24,938 bases of DNA from contig CAYOAD010000027.1 in assembly GCA_964401845.1 (NCBI GenBank), positions 1 to 24,938 of the forward strand. Direction: 5' to 3'. Under the pieces are notes generated by a model. It ran no database searches and was not told where the DNA came from. It was given only the letters and a program-made list of their open reading frames with translations. The stretch's first letter is position 1. Every line of letters begins with the position of its first letter. Source of the stretch: CAYFKJ01 sp964401845. GTDB lineage: Bacteria; Pseudomonadota; Alphaproteobacteria; UBA2966. The position numbers and the translations under genes were made by a program. Positions 14,012 through 22,662 of the stretch are shown here, one piece after another.

Positions 14012-16117
14012 TTAGCCTTCCCAGTCTTTGAACCCTTTGCCTTCAGCAGCAAGTTTGGCAAGCAGGGGCGAGGGTTCCCAGAACACCGCACCATGCTGTT
14101 CCTTGTACCTGAGCAAGGCTTCGAGGATCACGTCCAGACCGATGGTATCGGCCCAGAACATGGGTCCGCCCCGGTATGGCGGGAAGCCGTAACCGTTGAG
14201 CCAGATGACGTCGATATCGCCGGGGCGCAGGGCGATGCCCTCCTCCAGGATCTTGGCGCCTTCATTGACCAGCGGATAGAAGCAGCGCTCGAGGATCTCC
14301 TGATCGGAAACCTCCCGCCGTTCGATACCGCTGGCGGCGGCGGCCTGTTTGATGATCTCGTCGACTTCCGGGTCAGGAACGGGCGTGCGACTGCCCTCCT
14401 CATAAAGGTACCAGCCCTTGCCTGTCTTTTGGCCGAAACGGCCCTGTTCGCAGATGCGGTCGCCGATGTCGCAGTAACGTACGTCGTTTGGCCGGTTGCC
14501 GGCATTGGCCTTGCGGATGCGCCAGCCGACGTCGTTACCCGCCAGGTCGCCCATGGTGAATGGCCCCATGGCGAGACCGAAGTCGAATACCACCCTGTCG
14601 ACCTGTTCAGGGCTGGCGCCTTCCTCGATCAGGAACGCCGCCTCCCGCATGTAGGGGTGCAGCATGCGGTTGCCCACGAAGCCGTCACAGACGCCAACCA
14701 TGACGCCGACTTTGCCGATGCGCTTGGAAATCTTCATCATGGTCGCCACGACATCCGTCGCGGTTTTTTCGCCGCGTACGTTCTCCAGCAGCCGCATGAC
14801 GTTGGCCGGCGAAAAGAAATGCATGCCGGCAACATCTTCGGGCCGCTTGGTAGCCATCGCGATTTCATCAATGTTCAGCGTGGAGGTGTTCGATGCCAGG
14901 ATCGCGCCCGGTTTGCAGACCTCGTCAAGTTTGCCGAATATCTCCTTCTTGAGATCCATTTCCTCGAAAGCCGCTTCGATGACGACATCGGCATCCTTGA
15001 GATCGCCGTATTCGAGCGTACCGGTGATCATCCCCATGGCCTGATCCATCTTATCCTGTGAAAGACGGCCCTTCTTGACAGTGGCGGCGTAATTACCGCT
15101 GATGATGCCGAGGCCTTTGTCCAAAGCCTCCTGCGATGTCTCGAGGACAGTCACCGGAATGCCTGCACTAGCGAAATTCATCGCGATGCCGCCGCCCATC
15201 GTGCCGCAGCCGATGATGGCCGCCGAGTTGATCTCGCGTACCGGTGTCTCCTTGGTGACATCGGGGATTTTGTTGGCGCCGCGCTCGGTGAAAAAGGCGT
15301 AGCGCAATCCAGCGGACTGGGGCGAGCCAAGACACTCGGTGAAACGGGCGCGTTCGTTTTTCAGGCCTTCCTCAAACGGCAGTTCAACAGCGTCTCGTAC
15401 GCAATCGACGATTTTGTCGGGCGCAAAGTACCCCCGCGTCCGCCGCGCCATGGATTTGCGGAAGTCCGCATAGAATTGGTCGTTGCCGCGCATCGGGATT
15501 GTATGTTGGTCCATATCACGGATGCGCATCAACGGGCGGTTTTCGGCAACGACCTTTTCGGCAAAGGCGATGGCGCCTGCCAGCAGATCATCCTCGACGA
15601 CGTCATCCACGACGCCTAATTTGAGTGCCTCGGCGGCGCCGATGGGATTGCCGCTGACGATCATGGGTAGCGCCTTTTCCGGCCCGATCAGACGGGGCAA
15701 GCGCTGGGTGCCGCCCGCTCCCGGCAGGATACCAAGCTTCACTTCGGGCAGGCCCACCTTGCCGGACGCCAGAGCCACGCGGAAGTGGCAGGCCAAGGCC
15801 GTTTCCAGGCCGCCGCCAAGCGCCGTGCCGTGGATCGCCGAAATAACTGGCTTGGCCGTGTCCTCGATGGTGCTGATCACCGTGTTGAGGTCGGGATCCT
15901 TCGGCGGTTTGCCGAACTCAGTGATATCGGCGCCCGCCATATAGGTCCGGCCTTCGCCGATGATGATGATTGCTTTTACCTCATCATCGGCGGCGCCTTG
16001 CTCGACACCTTCCTTGATACCCAGGCGGACGGCGTGCGAGAGCGCGTTGACCGGCGGATTATCGACCGTGACGACGCCGATGGCGCCCTGCTTGGAGAAC
16101 GATACGGGGGAGCTCAT
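14012..16117 (-). CDS. Enoyl-CoA hydratase/3-hydroxyacyl-CoA dehydrogenase fusion (FadB/FadJ-like)
   Basis: This 701-residue bifunctional beta-oxidation enzyme has an N-terminal crotonase domain (about 1-185) with both catalytic glutamates, Glu105 (GGGLETAL) and Glu125 (LPEVKLGILPGAGG). The NAD-binding domain (about 297-475) has GCGTMGGG (303-310) and His433 (GMHFFSPANVM), and two C-terminal dehydrogenase domains follow (about 478-690). It hydrates trans-2-enoyl-CoA and oxidises the (S)-3-hydroxyacyl-CoA. The ATG at 16115-16117 has AGAGG upstream; 33 further codons of open frame lie in the liv terminator region and are excluded. No thiolase is adjacent. The nearby acyl-CoA dehydrogenase and feruloyl-CoA-synthase-type ligase could supply substrates. 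Confidence 0.93.
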   Translation of the reverse strand: MSSPVSFSKQGAIGVVTVDNPPVNALSHAVRLGIKEGVEQGAADDEVKAIIIIGEGRTYMAGADITEFGKPPKDPDLNTVISTIEDTAKPVISAIHGTALGGGLETALACHFRVALASGKVGLPEVKLGILPGAGGTQRLPRLIGPEKALPMIVSGNPIGAAEALKLGVVDDVVEDDLLAGAIAFAEKVVAENRPLMRIRDMDQHTIPMRGNDQFYADFRKSMARRTRGYFAPDKIVDCVRDAVELPFEEGLKNERARFTECLGSPQSAGLRYAFFTERGANKIPDVTKETPVREINSAAIIGCGTMGGGIAMNFASAGIPVTVLETSQEALDKGLGIISGNYAATVKKGRLSQDKMDQAMGMITGTLEYGDLKDADVVIEAAFEEMDLKKEIFGKLDEVCKPGAILASNTSTLNIDEIAMATKRPEDVAGMHFFSPANVMRLLENVRGEKTATDVVATMMKISKRIGKVGVMVGVCDGFVGNRMLHPYMREAAFLIEEGASPEQVDRVVFDFGLAMGPFTMGDLAGNDVGWRIRKANAGNRPNDVRYCDIGDRICEQGRFGQKTGKGWYLYEEGSRTPVPDPEVDEIIKQAAAASGIERREVSDQEILERCFYPLVNEGAKILEEGIALRPGDIDVIWLNGYGFPPYRGGPMFWADTIGLDVILEALLRYKEQHGAVFWEPSPLLAKLAAEGKGFKDWEG

Positions 16118-16141
16118 GTTTCTGCCTCTTTGCGTGAGTAT

Positions 16142-16173
16142 TAAAACCGGACGGGGCGGCCCGAAGCCGCCCC
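16142..16173 (-). terminator. Intrinsic terminator after livF
   Basis: On the minus strand GGGGCGGC and GCCGCCCC form a perfect 8-bp stem (16153-16160 with 16166-16173) around a five-base TTCGG-type loop. A TTTT tract lies a few bases downstream (rc of 16143-16146). It sits 28 bp past the livF stop and before the hydratase/dehydrogenase start. The T-tract is short and offset, so termination may be partial. Confidence 0.6.
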
Positions 16174-16200
16174 CTGTTTGAGTATATTCGCGGCCGTGGA

Positions 16201-16896
16201 CTAGACTTCCAGCCACTCCTGGCGGATTTGTTCGTTTTCGCGCAATTCGTCGGGCGTACCCTCGAACACCATGTGGCCGTGGCCCATGACGAATACCCGG
16301 TGCGATATCTTAAGCGCGATGGTGAGTTTTTGCTCGACCAACAGGATGGAGATTCCCCGGCTGGCGATCTCCTCCAACAGTTTACCGACCTGCTCCACCA
16401 GTTTCGGCGCAAGCCCCTCGGTTGGCTCATCGATCATGACCAGGTCGGGATCACCCATCAGGGTTCGGCACATGGTCAACATCTGCTGCTCGCCGCCGGA
16501 GAGCACGCCCCCGTCGTTGTCCGCCCGCTCCCGCAGGTTGGGAAACATGTCGAACATGTCCTCGATCTTCCAACGTCCCTCGGTGTTGGCCTTTTTCATA
16601 CCCAAGAGAAGGTTTTCGCGGACCGACATGGTCGGAAATATGTCGCGGTTCTCGGGAACATAGCCCAACCCCTTGTGGGCGATTTCGTGGGCTTTCATTC
16701 CGGAAATTTCCTCGCCCCGGAACTTGATTGATCCCTCGGGCGGCACGTCGCCCATGATGGCTTTGCAAGTGGTGGAGCGGCCGACGCCGTTGCGGCCCAA
16801 CAGGCTGACGATTTCACCTTCTTTGACGTCGAACGATACGCCCTGGAGGATATGGCTTTTGCCGTAGTAAGCGTGGAGATCGTTGACTTGCAGCAT
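16201..16896 (-). CDS. livF: Branched-chain amino acid-type ABC transporter ATP-binding protein LivF
   Basis: The 231-residue ATPase has the LivF architecture: signature LSGGEQQML (132-140), Walker B VMIDEPTEGL with Glu157, and VEQ in the switch region. Unusually the Walker A reads GRNGVGRST, with Arg40 (codon CGC at 16777-16779) where Lys is expected; a few LivF-like proteins are known to have this change. It pairs with LivG under the LivHM channel to drive uptake. The start codon overlaps the livG stop as TGATG, so translation is coupled. A hairpin terminator follows. It is the last gene of the five-gene liv cluster. Confidence 0.93.
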   Translation of the reverse strand: MLQVNDLHAYYGKSHILQGVSFDVKEGEIVSLLGRNGVGRSTTCKAIMGDVPPEGSIKFRGEEISGMKAHEIAHKGLGYVPENRDIFPTMSVRENLLLGMKKANTEGRWKIEDMFDMFPNLRERADNDGGVLSGGEQQMLTMCRTLMGDPDLVMIDEPTEGLAPKLVEQVGKLLEEIASRGISILLVEQKLTIALKISHRVFVMGHGHMVFEGTPDELRENEQIRQEWLEV

Positions 16897-17645
16897 CAGG
16901 CGGCCTCCTCGCCGAGGTAGGCTTCCTTGACGGCGGCGTTGCCGCGAATTTCCGTCGGCGCGCCAGAGGCGATGATCTCGCCGTAGACCAGCACGGATAT
17001 CTTGTCAGCCAAATTGAAAACGACACCCATGTCGTGCTCGACCATCACAAGCGTCTTGTTTTCCGTCACCTTGCGGATGAGTTCGACGGCATGATCGGTT
17101 TCGCTGTGGCTCATACCCGCCGTCGGTTCGTCGAGGATAATGATGTCGGCGCCGCCGGCAATGGTGATGCCAATCTCAAGCGCGCGCTGTTCGGCGTAAG
17201 TCAACACGCCGGCCGGGATATGCGCCCGCGCCGTCATGCCGATTTCCTCGAGAACTTCCGCCGTGCGTAGGTTGACGTCCTCGAGCTTGTCGACGTTGTG
17301 CCAAAAGGAATACTGGTAACCCATGGCCCAGAGCACGCCGCAGCGGACGTTTTCGAACACGCTGAGACGGGGAAAGATATTGGTGACCTGAAAACTGCGC
17401 GAAAGCCCCTTGCGGTTGATCTCGAACGGCTTCATGCCCTGCAGATCTTCACCCCGCAATTCAATGCGACCGCCGGTCAGGCTGTATTTGCCGGTGATCA
17501 GATTGAACAGCGTGGACTTGCCCGCGCCATTGGGTCCGATGACGGCGTGGCGTTCGCCCTCCCTGATCGCCAGGTTGACGCCGCGGATGATCTCAGTGGC
17601 GCCGAAGTTCTTGCGCACGTCGATCAATTCGATGGCGGTACTCAT
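16896..17645 (-). CDS. livG: Branched-chain amino acid-type ABC transporter ATP-binding protein LivG
   Basis: The 249-residue ATPase has a normal Walker A GPNGAGKST (37-45, Lys43), Walker B IIILDEPTAGM (Asp172/Glu173) and VMVEHDM. The ABC signature is LTYAEQRALEIG (148-159), a departure from LSGGQ; a changed signature (LSHGEQ, LTYAEQ) is common in LivG proteins. The start overlaps the livM stop by four bases (ATGA). It works as a heterodimer with LivF on the inner membrane. Its canonical Walker A contrasts with that of LivF. Confidence 0.94.
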   Translation of the reverse strand: MSTAIELIDVRKNFGATEIIRGVNLAIREGERHAVIGPNGAGKSTLFNLITGKYSLTGGRIELRGEDLQGMKPFEINRKGLSRSFQVTNIFPRLSVFENVRCGVLWAMGYQYSFWHNVDKLEDVNLRTAEVLEEIGMTARAHIPAGVLTYAEQRALEIGITIAGGADIIILDEPTAGMSHSETDHAVELIRKVTENKTLVMVEHDMGVVFNLADKISVLVYGEIIASGAPTEIRGNAAVKEAYLGEEAA

Positions 17646-18934
17646 TCTTTCTCTCCCGAATACGCGTAGTGTGACGCTTCACCCCATGCTTCGGCCACGG
17701 CAGGTGCCATTTTCTTCGCGACAATAAAGCCGCCAACCGCCAGGCCGGCGTAGATAATCCAGGGCACCGGATTCTCGACGTTCATATGAATGCCGAAGAG
17801 GCTCTTATCGACCTCGCCGATCGCCCGGACGCTCATAAAGTGGAGCAGTTCGAGAACGCCGATGACGCCAATTCCACACACCAGTGCCGGTGCAAGAATC
17901 CGGGCATAGGGGACCGCCAGGGAAGCCAATCGACCGGCCTGGCTGATCGGTACATGCATCATGATCAGTCCCGTGAGGCCAAACGGCGCGTACATCACGG
18001 TGGCAACGAAGACCAGACCGACATAAAGCGCCCAGATCTCGGTGTAATTCGAGAGCAAGGTCTGGAGCAGGGTGAAGACGATGGCGCCGACAATCGGTCC
18101 GAAGAAGAAGCCGACGCCGCCGACGTAGGCCTGCAGCAGCACGACTCCTGAAGTCAGGGCATTGACCGTTTCCTCGGTTACGATTTCGTAATTGATCGCG
18201 AACAGGGACCCGGCGATGCCCGCGAACATGCCCGACGTCGCGAATGAAATGAAGCGGATATGCTTTTGGCTGTAACCCACGAATTCAGCGCGTTCAGGGT
18301 TATCGCGAACGGCGTTCGCCAGACGGCCCACCGGCGTGCGGGAATAGCGGTACATCAGCCAGACCGCCAGCAACATCCAGAAACCGATCAGGTAGTAGAC
18401 CTCGATCTCCCGCGCGAAATCGAACCCGAAGAAGGGCGTCAACTCGGTCCGGTCGGCGGTAATACCTTCTTCGCCGCCCGAGAATTTGGTGAAGATCAGG
18501 GAAGACGAGGCGATCATTTCCCCGATACCCAGCGAAATCATGGCGAACACGGTGCCGGCCCGATTGGTCGCAAAACTGCCGACCATTATGCCGAAGGCCA
18601 AGCCGGCTAATCCGCCGACCACCGGCACGAGCGGGATCGGCAGCGGAAACGCCCCTTCGCCAAACATGTTCAGGGCATGGATGGCGAAATAGCCGCCCAG
18701 GCCGAAATAAACGGCATGCCCGAACGACAGCATGCCGCCATGCCCGAGCAACATGTTGTAGGCGACAGTGAAGATGATGGCGATGCCCATCTGGTTCAGC
18801 ACCGCGATGGCGACGCCTCCCGCGAATATCTGCGGCAGAATGATCACGACCAGGGCGGCAATCAGCCAAACGGCATTTCGCCGGACGAACGAGCCGTTGG
18901 CCGGTACGGCGAGCGATTTTGCTGTATCGGTCAT
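17642..18934 (-). CDS. livM: Branched-chain amino acid-type ABC transporter permease LivM
   Basis: The 430-residue integral inner-membrane permease has strongly hydrophobic segments starting near residue 17 and the family motifs GHGGMLSFGHAVYFGLGGY, AVRDNPERAEFVGYS and GVGFFFGPIVGAI. It forms the channel with LivH. After the usual end of the permease (about residue 330) there is an extra C-terminal part with two further hydrophobic segments (about 340-365 and 390-410) and a charged tail. The start overlaps the livH stop by four bases (ATGA), so it is translationally coupled. Role: passage of a small amphipathic solute handed over by the periplasmic binding protein. Confidence 0.94.
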   Translation of the reverse strand: MTDTAKSLAVPANGSFVRRNAVWLIAALVVIILPQIFAGGVAIAVLNQMGIAIIFTVAYNMLLGHGGMLSFGHAVYFGLGGYFAIHALNMFGEGAFPLPIPLVPVVGGLAGLAFGIMVGSFATNRAGTVFAMISLGIGEMIASSSLIFTKFSGGEEGITADRTELTPFFGFDFAREIEVYYLIGFWMLLAVWLMYRYSRTPVGRLANAVRDNPERAEFVGYSQKHIRFISFATSGMFAGIAGSLFAINYEIVTEETVNALTSGVVLLQAYVGGVGFFFGPIVGAIVFTLLQTLLSNYTEIWALYVGLVFVATVMYAPFGLTGLIMMHVPISQAGRLASLAVPYARILAPALVCGIGVIGVLELLHFMSVRAIGEVDKSLFGIHMNVENPVPWIIYAGLAVGGFIVAKKMAPAVAEAWGEASHYAYSGEKE

Positions 18935-19881
18935 ACTTCACGTGTCCCAAATAGGCCGGTGGGACGGAAGATAAGGATCAGCACCAGCAGGAGATAAGGC
19001 AGGATTGGACCGAGTTGCGCTATGGTCACGGTGTAAAGATCGCTGATGACGCTTTGCGCATCCAGGCTCATCCCGAGCAATGTGAAGAAGTCGCCGAAGG
19101 AATAATCGATGGCCACCGCAAAGGTTGTCATGAACCCGATCAAGAGCGAGGCGACGAACGCGCCGATCAGCGAACCCAGGCCGCCGACCACGATCACGAC
19201 AAAGACGATGGGACCGAGCACGATCGCCATCCCGGGAAATGTTCCCAGCACGGGCCCGGCGATAACGCCCGCCAATCCCGCCAGCGCCGAGCCGACGCCA
19301 AACACGCCCATGAACACCAGAGGCACATTGTGACCGAGCATGCCAACCATGTTGGGATGGGTGATCGCCGCGTTGATGATCAATCCGACGCGAGACCGCG
19401 TCAAAATCATCAGTAAGGCAACGAAAATGCCGACGGAGATCAACAGCATGAAGGCTTTGTAGGCCGGGAAGGTGGTGTCATATAACGTGAACAAGGCAAA
19501 GGTGAGAATTTCGGGTTCACGGTAGTCGAGATTTTGCTTGCCCCAGATAAGCTGAACTGCTTCCTCAATAAGGAATGCCACGCCGAAGGTGAAGATCAGC
19601 TCGGCAACGTGTCCGAACTTGTGAACATTTCTCAGGCCATAGCGCTCGATCATCGCACCGAACACACCCGCAATGATGGGAGCAATGATCAAGCCGGGCC
19701 AATAGCCGACGACGCTGCTGATGGAATAGGCCAAATACGCGCCGAGCATATAAATACTGGCATGCGCGAAATTGAGTACGCCCATCATTGAGAAAATGAG
19801 CGTCAGTCCGCTGGAAAGCATGAACAGCAACAAGCCGTACACCAAGCCGTTCAGCAGAGAAAAAATAATGAGTTCAGCCAC
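18931..19881 (-). CDS. livH: Branched-chain amino acid-type ABC transporter permease LivH
   Basis: The 316-residue inner-membrane permease has about eight hydrophobic segments and LivH motifs LVYGLLLFMLSSGLTLIF, GVLNFAHASIYMLGAYLA, GVAFLIEEAVQLIWG and GGLGSLIGAFVASLLIG. The predicted start is GTG at 19879-19881. No Shine-Dalgarno-like purine run precedes it (the bases are ATTCCTCCC), so initiation may be weak or use another signal; an out-of-frame ATG 21 bases upstream ends in TGA overlapping the start region. It is separated from the binding-protein gene by a 126-bp gap with a strong hairpin, as in systems where the binding protein is made in excess over the membrane parts. Confidence 0.93.
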   Translation of the reverse strand: MAELIIFSLLNGLVYGLLLFMLSSGLTLIFSMMGVLNFAHASIYMLGAYLAYSISSVVGYWPGLIIAPIIAGVFGAMIERYGLRNVHKFGHVAELIFTFGVAFLIEEAVQLIWGKQNLDYREPEILTFALFTLYDTTFPAYKAFMLLISVGIFVALLMILTRSRVGLIINAAITHPNMVGMLGHNVPLVFMGVFGVGSALAGLAGVIAGPVLGTFPGMAIVLGPIVFVVIVVGGLGSLIGAFVASLLIGFMTTFAVAIDYSFGDFFTLLGMSLDAQSVISDLYTVTIAQLGPILPYLLLVLILIFRPTGLFGTREV

Positions 19882-19950
19882 GGGAGGAATTTCTCATAAG
19901 AGCGGGAGTTGTCAACGCTCTTAATAGCGCTTTTTGTCGAGCGCCGCTCG

Positions 19951-19981
19951 GAAAATGCCCGGCACCGCCAGGGTGCCGGGC
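19951..19981 (-). terminator. Hairpin attenuator/terminator between binding-protein gene and livH
   Basis: GCCCGGCACC (19957-19966) and GGTGCCGGGC (19972-19981) form a perfect 10-bp stem with a five-base loop. On the minus strand ATTTTC follows, giving a short T-tract. Located 26 bp past the binding-protein stop, it probably stops part of the transcription and protects the 3' end of the binding-protein mRNA. A second small dyad (CGAGC/GCTCG) lies just beyond it at about 19938-19950. Confidence 0.65.
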
Positions 19982-20007
19982 AAATCCGTAGTCAGCGAAG
20001 TTTCCGT

Positions 20008-21249
20008 CTAGGACGGACGCTTCATCTTGCAGGTCGTCGGAGTCGAGGCTTCCGCCGACGTCACGGTCGATTCGTTCGCCAATCCGAAACCTGAATTGTC
20101 GTAATCGAATTCGATGTTCTGGTCGGTGTGCACGAAAATACGGATCGGCATCTGGAGCTGATGATCCGATTTACGCATCATGACTTTGTCGCCCCACCAT
20201 GTGGTCCACTCCATGCCTTCAAGGGCTGCAGCGACCTTGGCCGGATCGGTGGATTTTGACTTGTTCATGGCAGCCACCGTCATCCGCAATGCGGTGGCGA
20301 TACGGGACTGGGTGAAATCCTCGTTCGGGTGCTTTGCCTTAAAGGCTTGCAGCATAGAACGCCACGTGTCTGTCATCGGGGGGTTGGCGGAACCCTGGCC
20401 GACCAAGCGGACATTGTTGACGCCGCCCTTGCCGATGGCTTTCGTAATGCCGTTGGCAGCCGCGTAGTAGGTGTAGAGCGGGACGGTCAAATTGGCGTCC
20501 TGGGCAGCCTTGGCGAGACCGAGCATATCGGCGCCCCAGTTGCCCGTGATCACGGCCTGCGCACCGGAAGCCTTGATCTTCTGGATGTACGGCGAGAAGT
20601 CCTTGACCTTGCCGATGGGGTGCAATTCGTTGCCCACGATCTCCAGATCGGGACGTTTTTCACCGAGGTAGCGAACGGCGGCCGCGGCGACAGCCTTACC
20701 GAACGAATAATTCTGGCCCAAAAGATAGATTTTCTTCATGGCCTTGTCGTCGGCGATCACGTCCGTCAGCGCGTTCATTTTCATGTCGGCGTTGGCGTCG
20801 AAACGGAAGTGCCAGAAGTTGCACTTTTCGTTCGTCAGCTTGGGATCAACAGCCGAGTAGTTGAGGAACAACACGCGTTTGTCGGGATTGCGCTTGTTGT
20901 GCTTGGCGATGGCGTCGGTCAAGGCGTTTGCAACGCCGGACGAGTTGCCCTGGAAGACATACTGAATGCCATCGGCAATAACGCGCTTGAGCTGGATCAG
21001 GCTTTCCTTGGGCGAGATCTTATTGTCGTATCCGACAACTTCGATGTTCTTGCCCATCACGCCGCCTTCTTTATTGATCTGGTCGGCGACGAATTCGTAC
21101 TGTTTCAAGCCACTGATGCCGACGGCCGCAAAACCGCCGGAGAGCGGATCGATAAACGCGACCCGAATGTTTTCGGCTTGTGCGGAAAGTGCGGTCACGC
21201 CGGCAATGGCGGCGGCGGCAATTCCAAGCCCTATTTTACGATGGTTCAT
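20008..21249 (-). CDS. Periplasmic substrate-binding protein of the liv-type ABC transporter
   Basis: This 413-residue type I periplasmic binding protein has a signal peptide (MNHRKIGLGIAAAAIAGVTA, cleavage near SAQA-EN at about residue 25) and a mature part that begins IRVAFIDPLSGGFAAVG, the usual first strand of LivK-like proteins. The ligand is not predictable from sequence: this family binds branched-chain amino acids, amides, urea or aromatic acids. GGGAGGATTAAGA before the ATG at 21249 decides the start against an open extension to 21315. It is first in the liv cluster and is preceded by a good sigma-70 type promoter. The nearby amidase, ureohydrolase and CoA-ligase genes make an amide or aromatic acid ligand plausible, but that is inference. 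Confidence 0.92.
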   Translation of the reverse strand: MNHRKIGLGIAAAAIAGVTALSAQAENIRVAFIDPLSGGFAAVGISGLKQYEFVADQINKEGGVMGKNIEVVGYDNKISPKESLIQLKRVIADGIQYVFQGNSSGVANALTDAIAKHNKRNPDKRVLFLNYSAVDPKLTNEKCNFWHFRFDANADMKMNALTDVIADDKAMKKIYLLGQNYSFGKAVAAAAVRYLGEKRPDLEIVGNELHPIGKVKDFSPYIQKIKASGAQAVITGNWGADMLGLAKAAQDANLTVPLYTYYAAANGITKAIGKGGVNNVRLVGQGSANPPMTDTWRSMLQAFKAKHPNEDFTQSRIATALRMTVAAMNKSKSTDPAKVAAALEGMEWTTWWGDKVMMRKSDHQLQMPIRIFVHTDQNIEFDYDNSGFGLANESTVTSAEASTPTTCKMKRPS

Positions 21250-21363
21250 TCTTAATCCTCCCGATGTGCGAAGGCGGCGTCGTAAGGCTGTTTTTTGTCG
21301 CTCAATACGCCGCACCCCATTTGGTCACTCCAACCAGCAAAGGGTGAGCGACATGAGTAAGGA

Positions 21364-21393
21364 ATTTGAACTCAGCGGATAACCCAATGTCAA
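21364..21393 (-). promoter_or_regulatory. Sigma-70 type promoter for the liv cluster
   Basis: On the minus strand a perfect -35 TTGACA (21388-21393) is followed after 18 bp by TCAAAT (21364-21369), four of six matches to the -10 consensus. It lies about 115 bp upstream of the binding-protein ATG, in the 173-bp gap behind the acyl-CoA dehydrogenase gene. The leader has no obvious further structure. Confidence 0.5.
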
Positions 21394-21422
21394 GCGAAGA
21401 CCGGTATTTTACTGAACGATTG

Positions 21423-22580
21423 TTAGGTAGCGCCGGAATAATCCCGCATTATGTTGCGCGCAATCACGAGCTGCTGGATCTGCGAGGTGCCCTCGTAAAT
21501 CCGGAATAGCCGGACATCGCGGTAAAAACGCTCCACGCCATATTCGGTCATATAGCCGTTGCCGCCATGGATCTGGACGGCGCGATCGGCCACCCTTCCG
21601 ACCATTTCCGAACAGAACAATTTACAGCAGGCGGCTTCGGTGGCGACGTCCTCGCCACGGTCCTTGGCCCGCGAGGTTTCCAGCACCATCGATCTGGCGG
21701 CATAAGCTTCGGTTTTGGAATCCGCCAACATGGCCTGCACCAGTTGAAACTCGCCGATCGGCTGGCCGAACTGCTTTCGCTCAAGCGCGTAACGTACACA
21801 GTCCCGGGTTAGCCGTTCCGCGACACCGACGCAGACGGCGGCGATGTGCAGCCGCCCCCGGTCCAAAACCATCATCGCAGTTTTGAAGCCGGTACCCTCT
21901 TCGCCCAACAGCGCACTGGTCGGCACCCGGCAATCTTCGAAAATAACGTCGCTGACGTGGGCGCCCTGCTGGCCCATCTTGCGGTCGGGTTTGCCGAGAC
22001 TTAGCCCCGCCCGGGGCGCCTCCACGAGAAAGGCGGATACGCCGCCGGCGCCTTTGCGGTCAGGGTCCGTGCGAGCCATCAACGTAAACAGACCGGCCGA
22101 CGGTGCATTGGTGATGAAGCGTTTGGTCCCATTGATCACATACTCGTTGCCGTCCCGAATAGCCGTCGTGCGGACCGAGGCTGCATCCGACCCGGCGTCG
22201 GGCTCAGTCAACGCGAACGATCCGACGATTTCGCCGCTGGCGATTTTCGGCAGGTACTTCTTCTTCTGCTCCTCGTTGCCTGAAATAACGATGCCTTGCG
22301 ATCCGATACCGTTGTTGGTGCCGATCAGGGACCGGAACGCCGGCGATGTTTGGCCCAGTTCAAATGCCATACCGACCTCTTCCTCCATGGACAGACCGAT
22401 ACCGCCGTATTCCTCGGGAATGGAAAGGCCGAACAACCCCATCTCGCGCATTTCCGAGATGATCTCGGGTGGTATGGCGTCATCCTCCGCCACACGTTCT
22501 TCGTTGGGCACGAGACGTTCGCGGACGAACCGGGCTAGGGTGTCGCGGAATTGTTCATAGACATCTGCTTCGAGCGGCAT
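21423..22580 (-). CDS. Acyl-CoA dehydrogenase
   Basis: The 385-residue FAD-dependent enzyme introduces a trans-2 double bond into an acyl-CoA and passes electrons to ETF. Visible motifs are FALTEPDAGSDAASVRTTA (FAD/substrate region, about 122-140), NGTKRFITNAP, RKQFGQPIGEFQLVQ, QIHGGNGYMTEYGVERFYRDVR and RIYEGTSQIQ. Glu363 in the last is the catalytic base at the position used in short- and medium-chain dehydrogenases. Chain-length preference cannot be read with confidence. GGAG about 12 bases before the ATG supports the start. Its promoter probably lies in the 82-bp divergent region shared with the duplicated-domain protein. Confidence 0.94.
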   Translation of the reverse strand: MPLEADVYEQFRDTLARFVRERLVPNEERVAEDDAIPPEIISEMREMGLFGLSIPEEYGGIGLSMEEEVGMAFELGQTSPAFRSLIGTNNGIGSQGIVISGNEEQKKKYLPKIASGEIVGSFALTEPDAGSDAASVRTTAIRDGNEYVINGTKRFITNAPSAGLFTLMARTDPDRKGAGGVSAFLVEAPRAGLSLGKPDRKMGQQGAHVSDVIFEDCRVPTSALLGEEGTGFKTAMMVLDRGRLHIAAVCVGVAERLTRDCVRYALERKQFGQPIGEFQLVQAMLADSKTEAYAARSMVLETSRAKDRGEDVATEAACCKLFCSEMVGRVADRAVQIHGGNGYMTEYGVERFYRDVRLFRIYEGTSQIQQLVIARNIMRDYSGAT

Positions 22581-22624
22581 CGGCGGGGCTCCATCGTTCT
22601 TCGCGCGCTGAGAATTGTTTCGGC

Positions 22625-22653
22625 ACTTTCACCCCGACCCCGTTGCGTGTCAA
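22625..22653 (-). promoter_or_regulatory. Candidate promoter for the acyl-CoA dehydrogenase gene
   Basis: On the minus strand a perfect TTGACA (22648-22653) is followed after 17 bp by GAAAGT (22625-22630), three of six matches to the -10 consensus. It is placed 45-75 bp before the acyl-CoA dehydrogenase ATG. The -10 is weak, so this is only a candidate. Confidence 0.35.
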
Positions 22654-22662
22654 TCTGGCGGC

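Noticed and set aside
14093..15061. Long plus-strand open frame of 322 codons
   Set aside because: It is antisense to the hydratase/dehydrogenase fusion gene, whose conserved motifs run through the region. The antisense frame has no recognisable motif or ribosome binding site.
16118..16216. N-terminal extension of the hydratase/dehydrogenase fusion frame
   Set aside because: The extra codons run through the liv terminator hairpin, and a good ribosome binding site marks the ATG at 16117.
20329..21255. Plus-strand open frame of 308 codons
   Set aside because: It is a mirror of the binding-protein gene, and its composition (His- and Gly-rich, no motif) is that of a shadow frame.
21352..21382. 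Plus-strand mini-frame MSKEFELSG with a purine run upstream, antisense to the liv leader
   Set aside because: Nine codons with no conserved leader features; it cannot be distinguished from chance.
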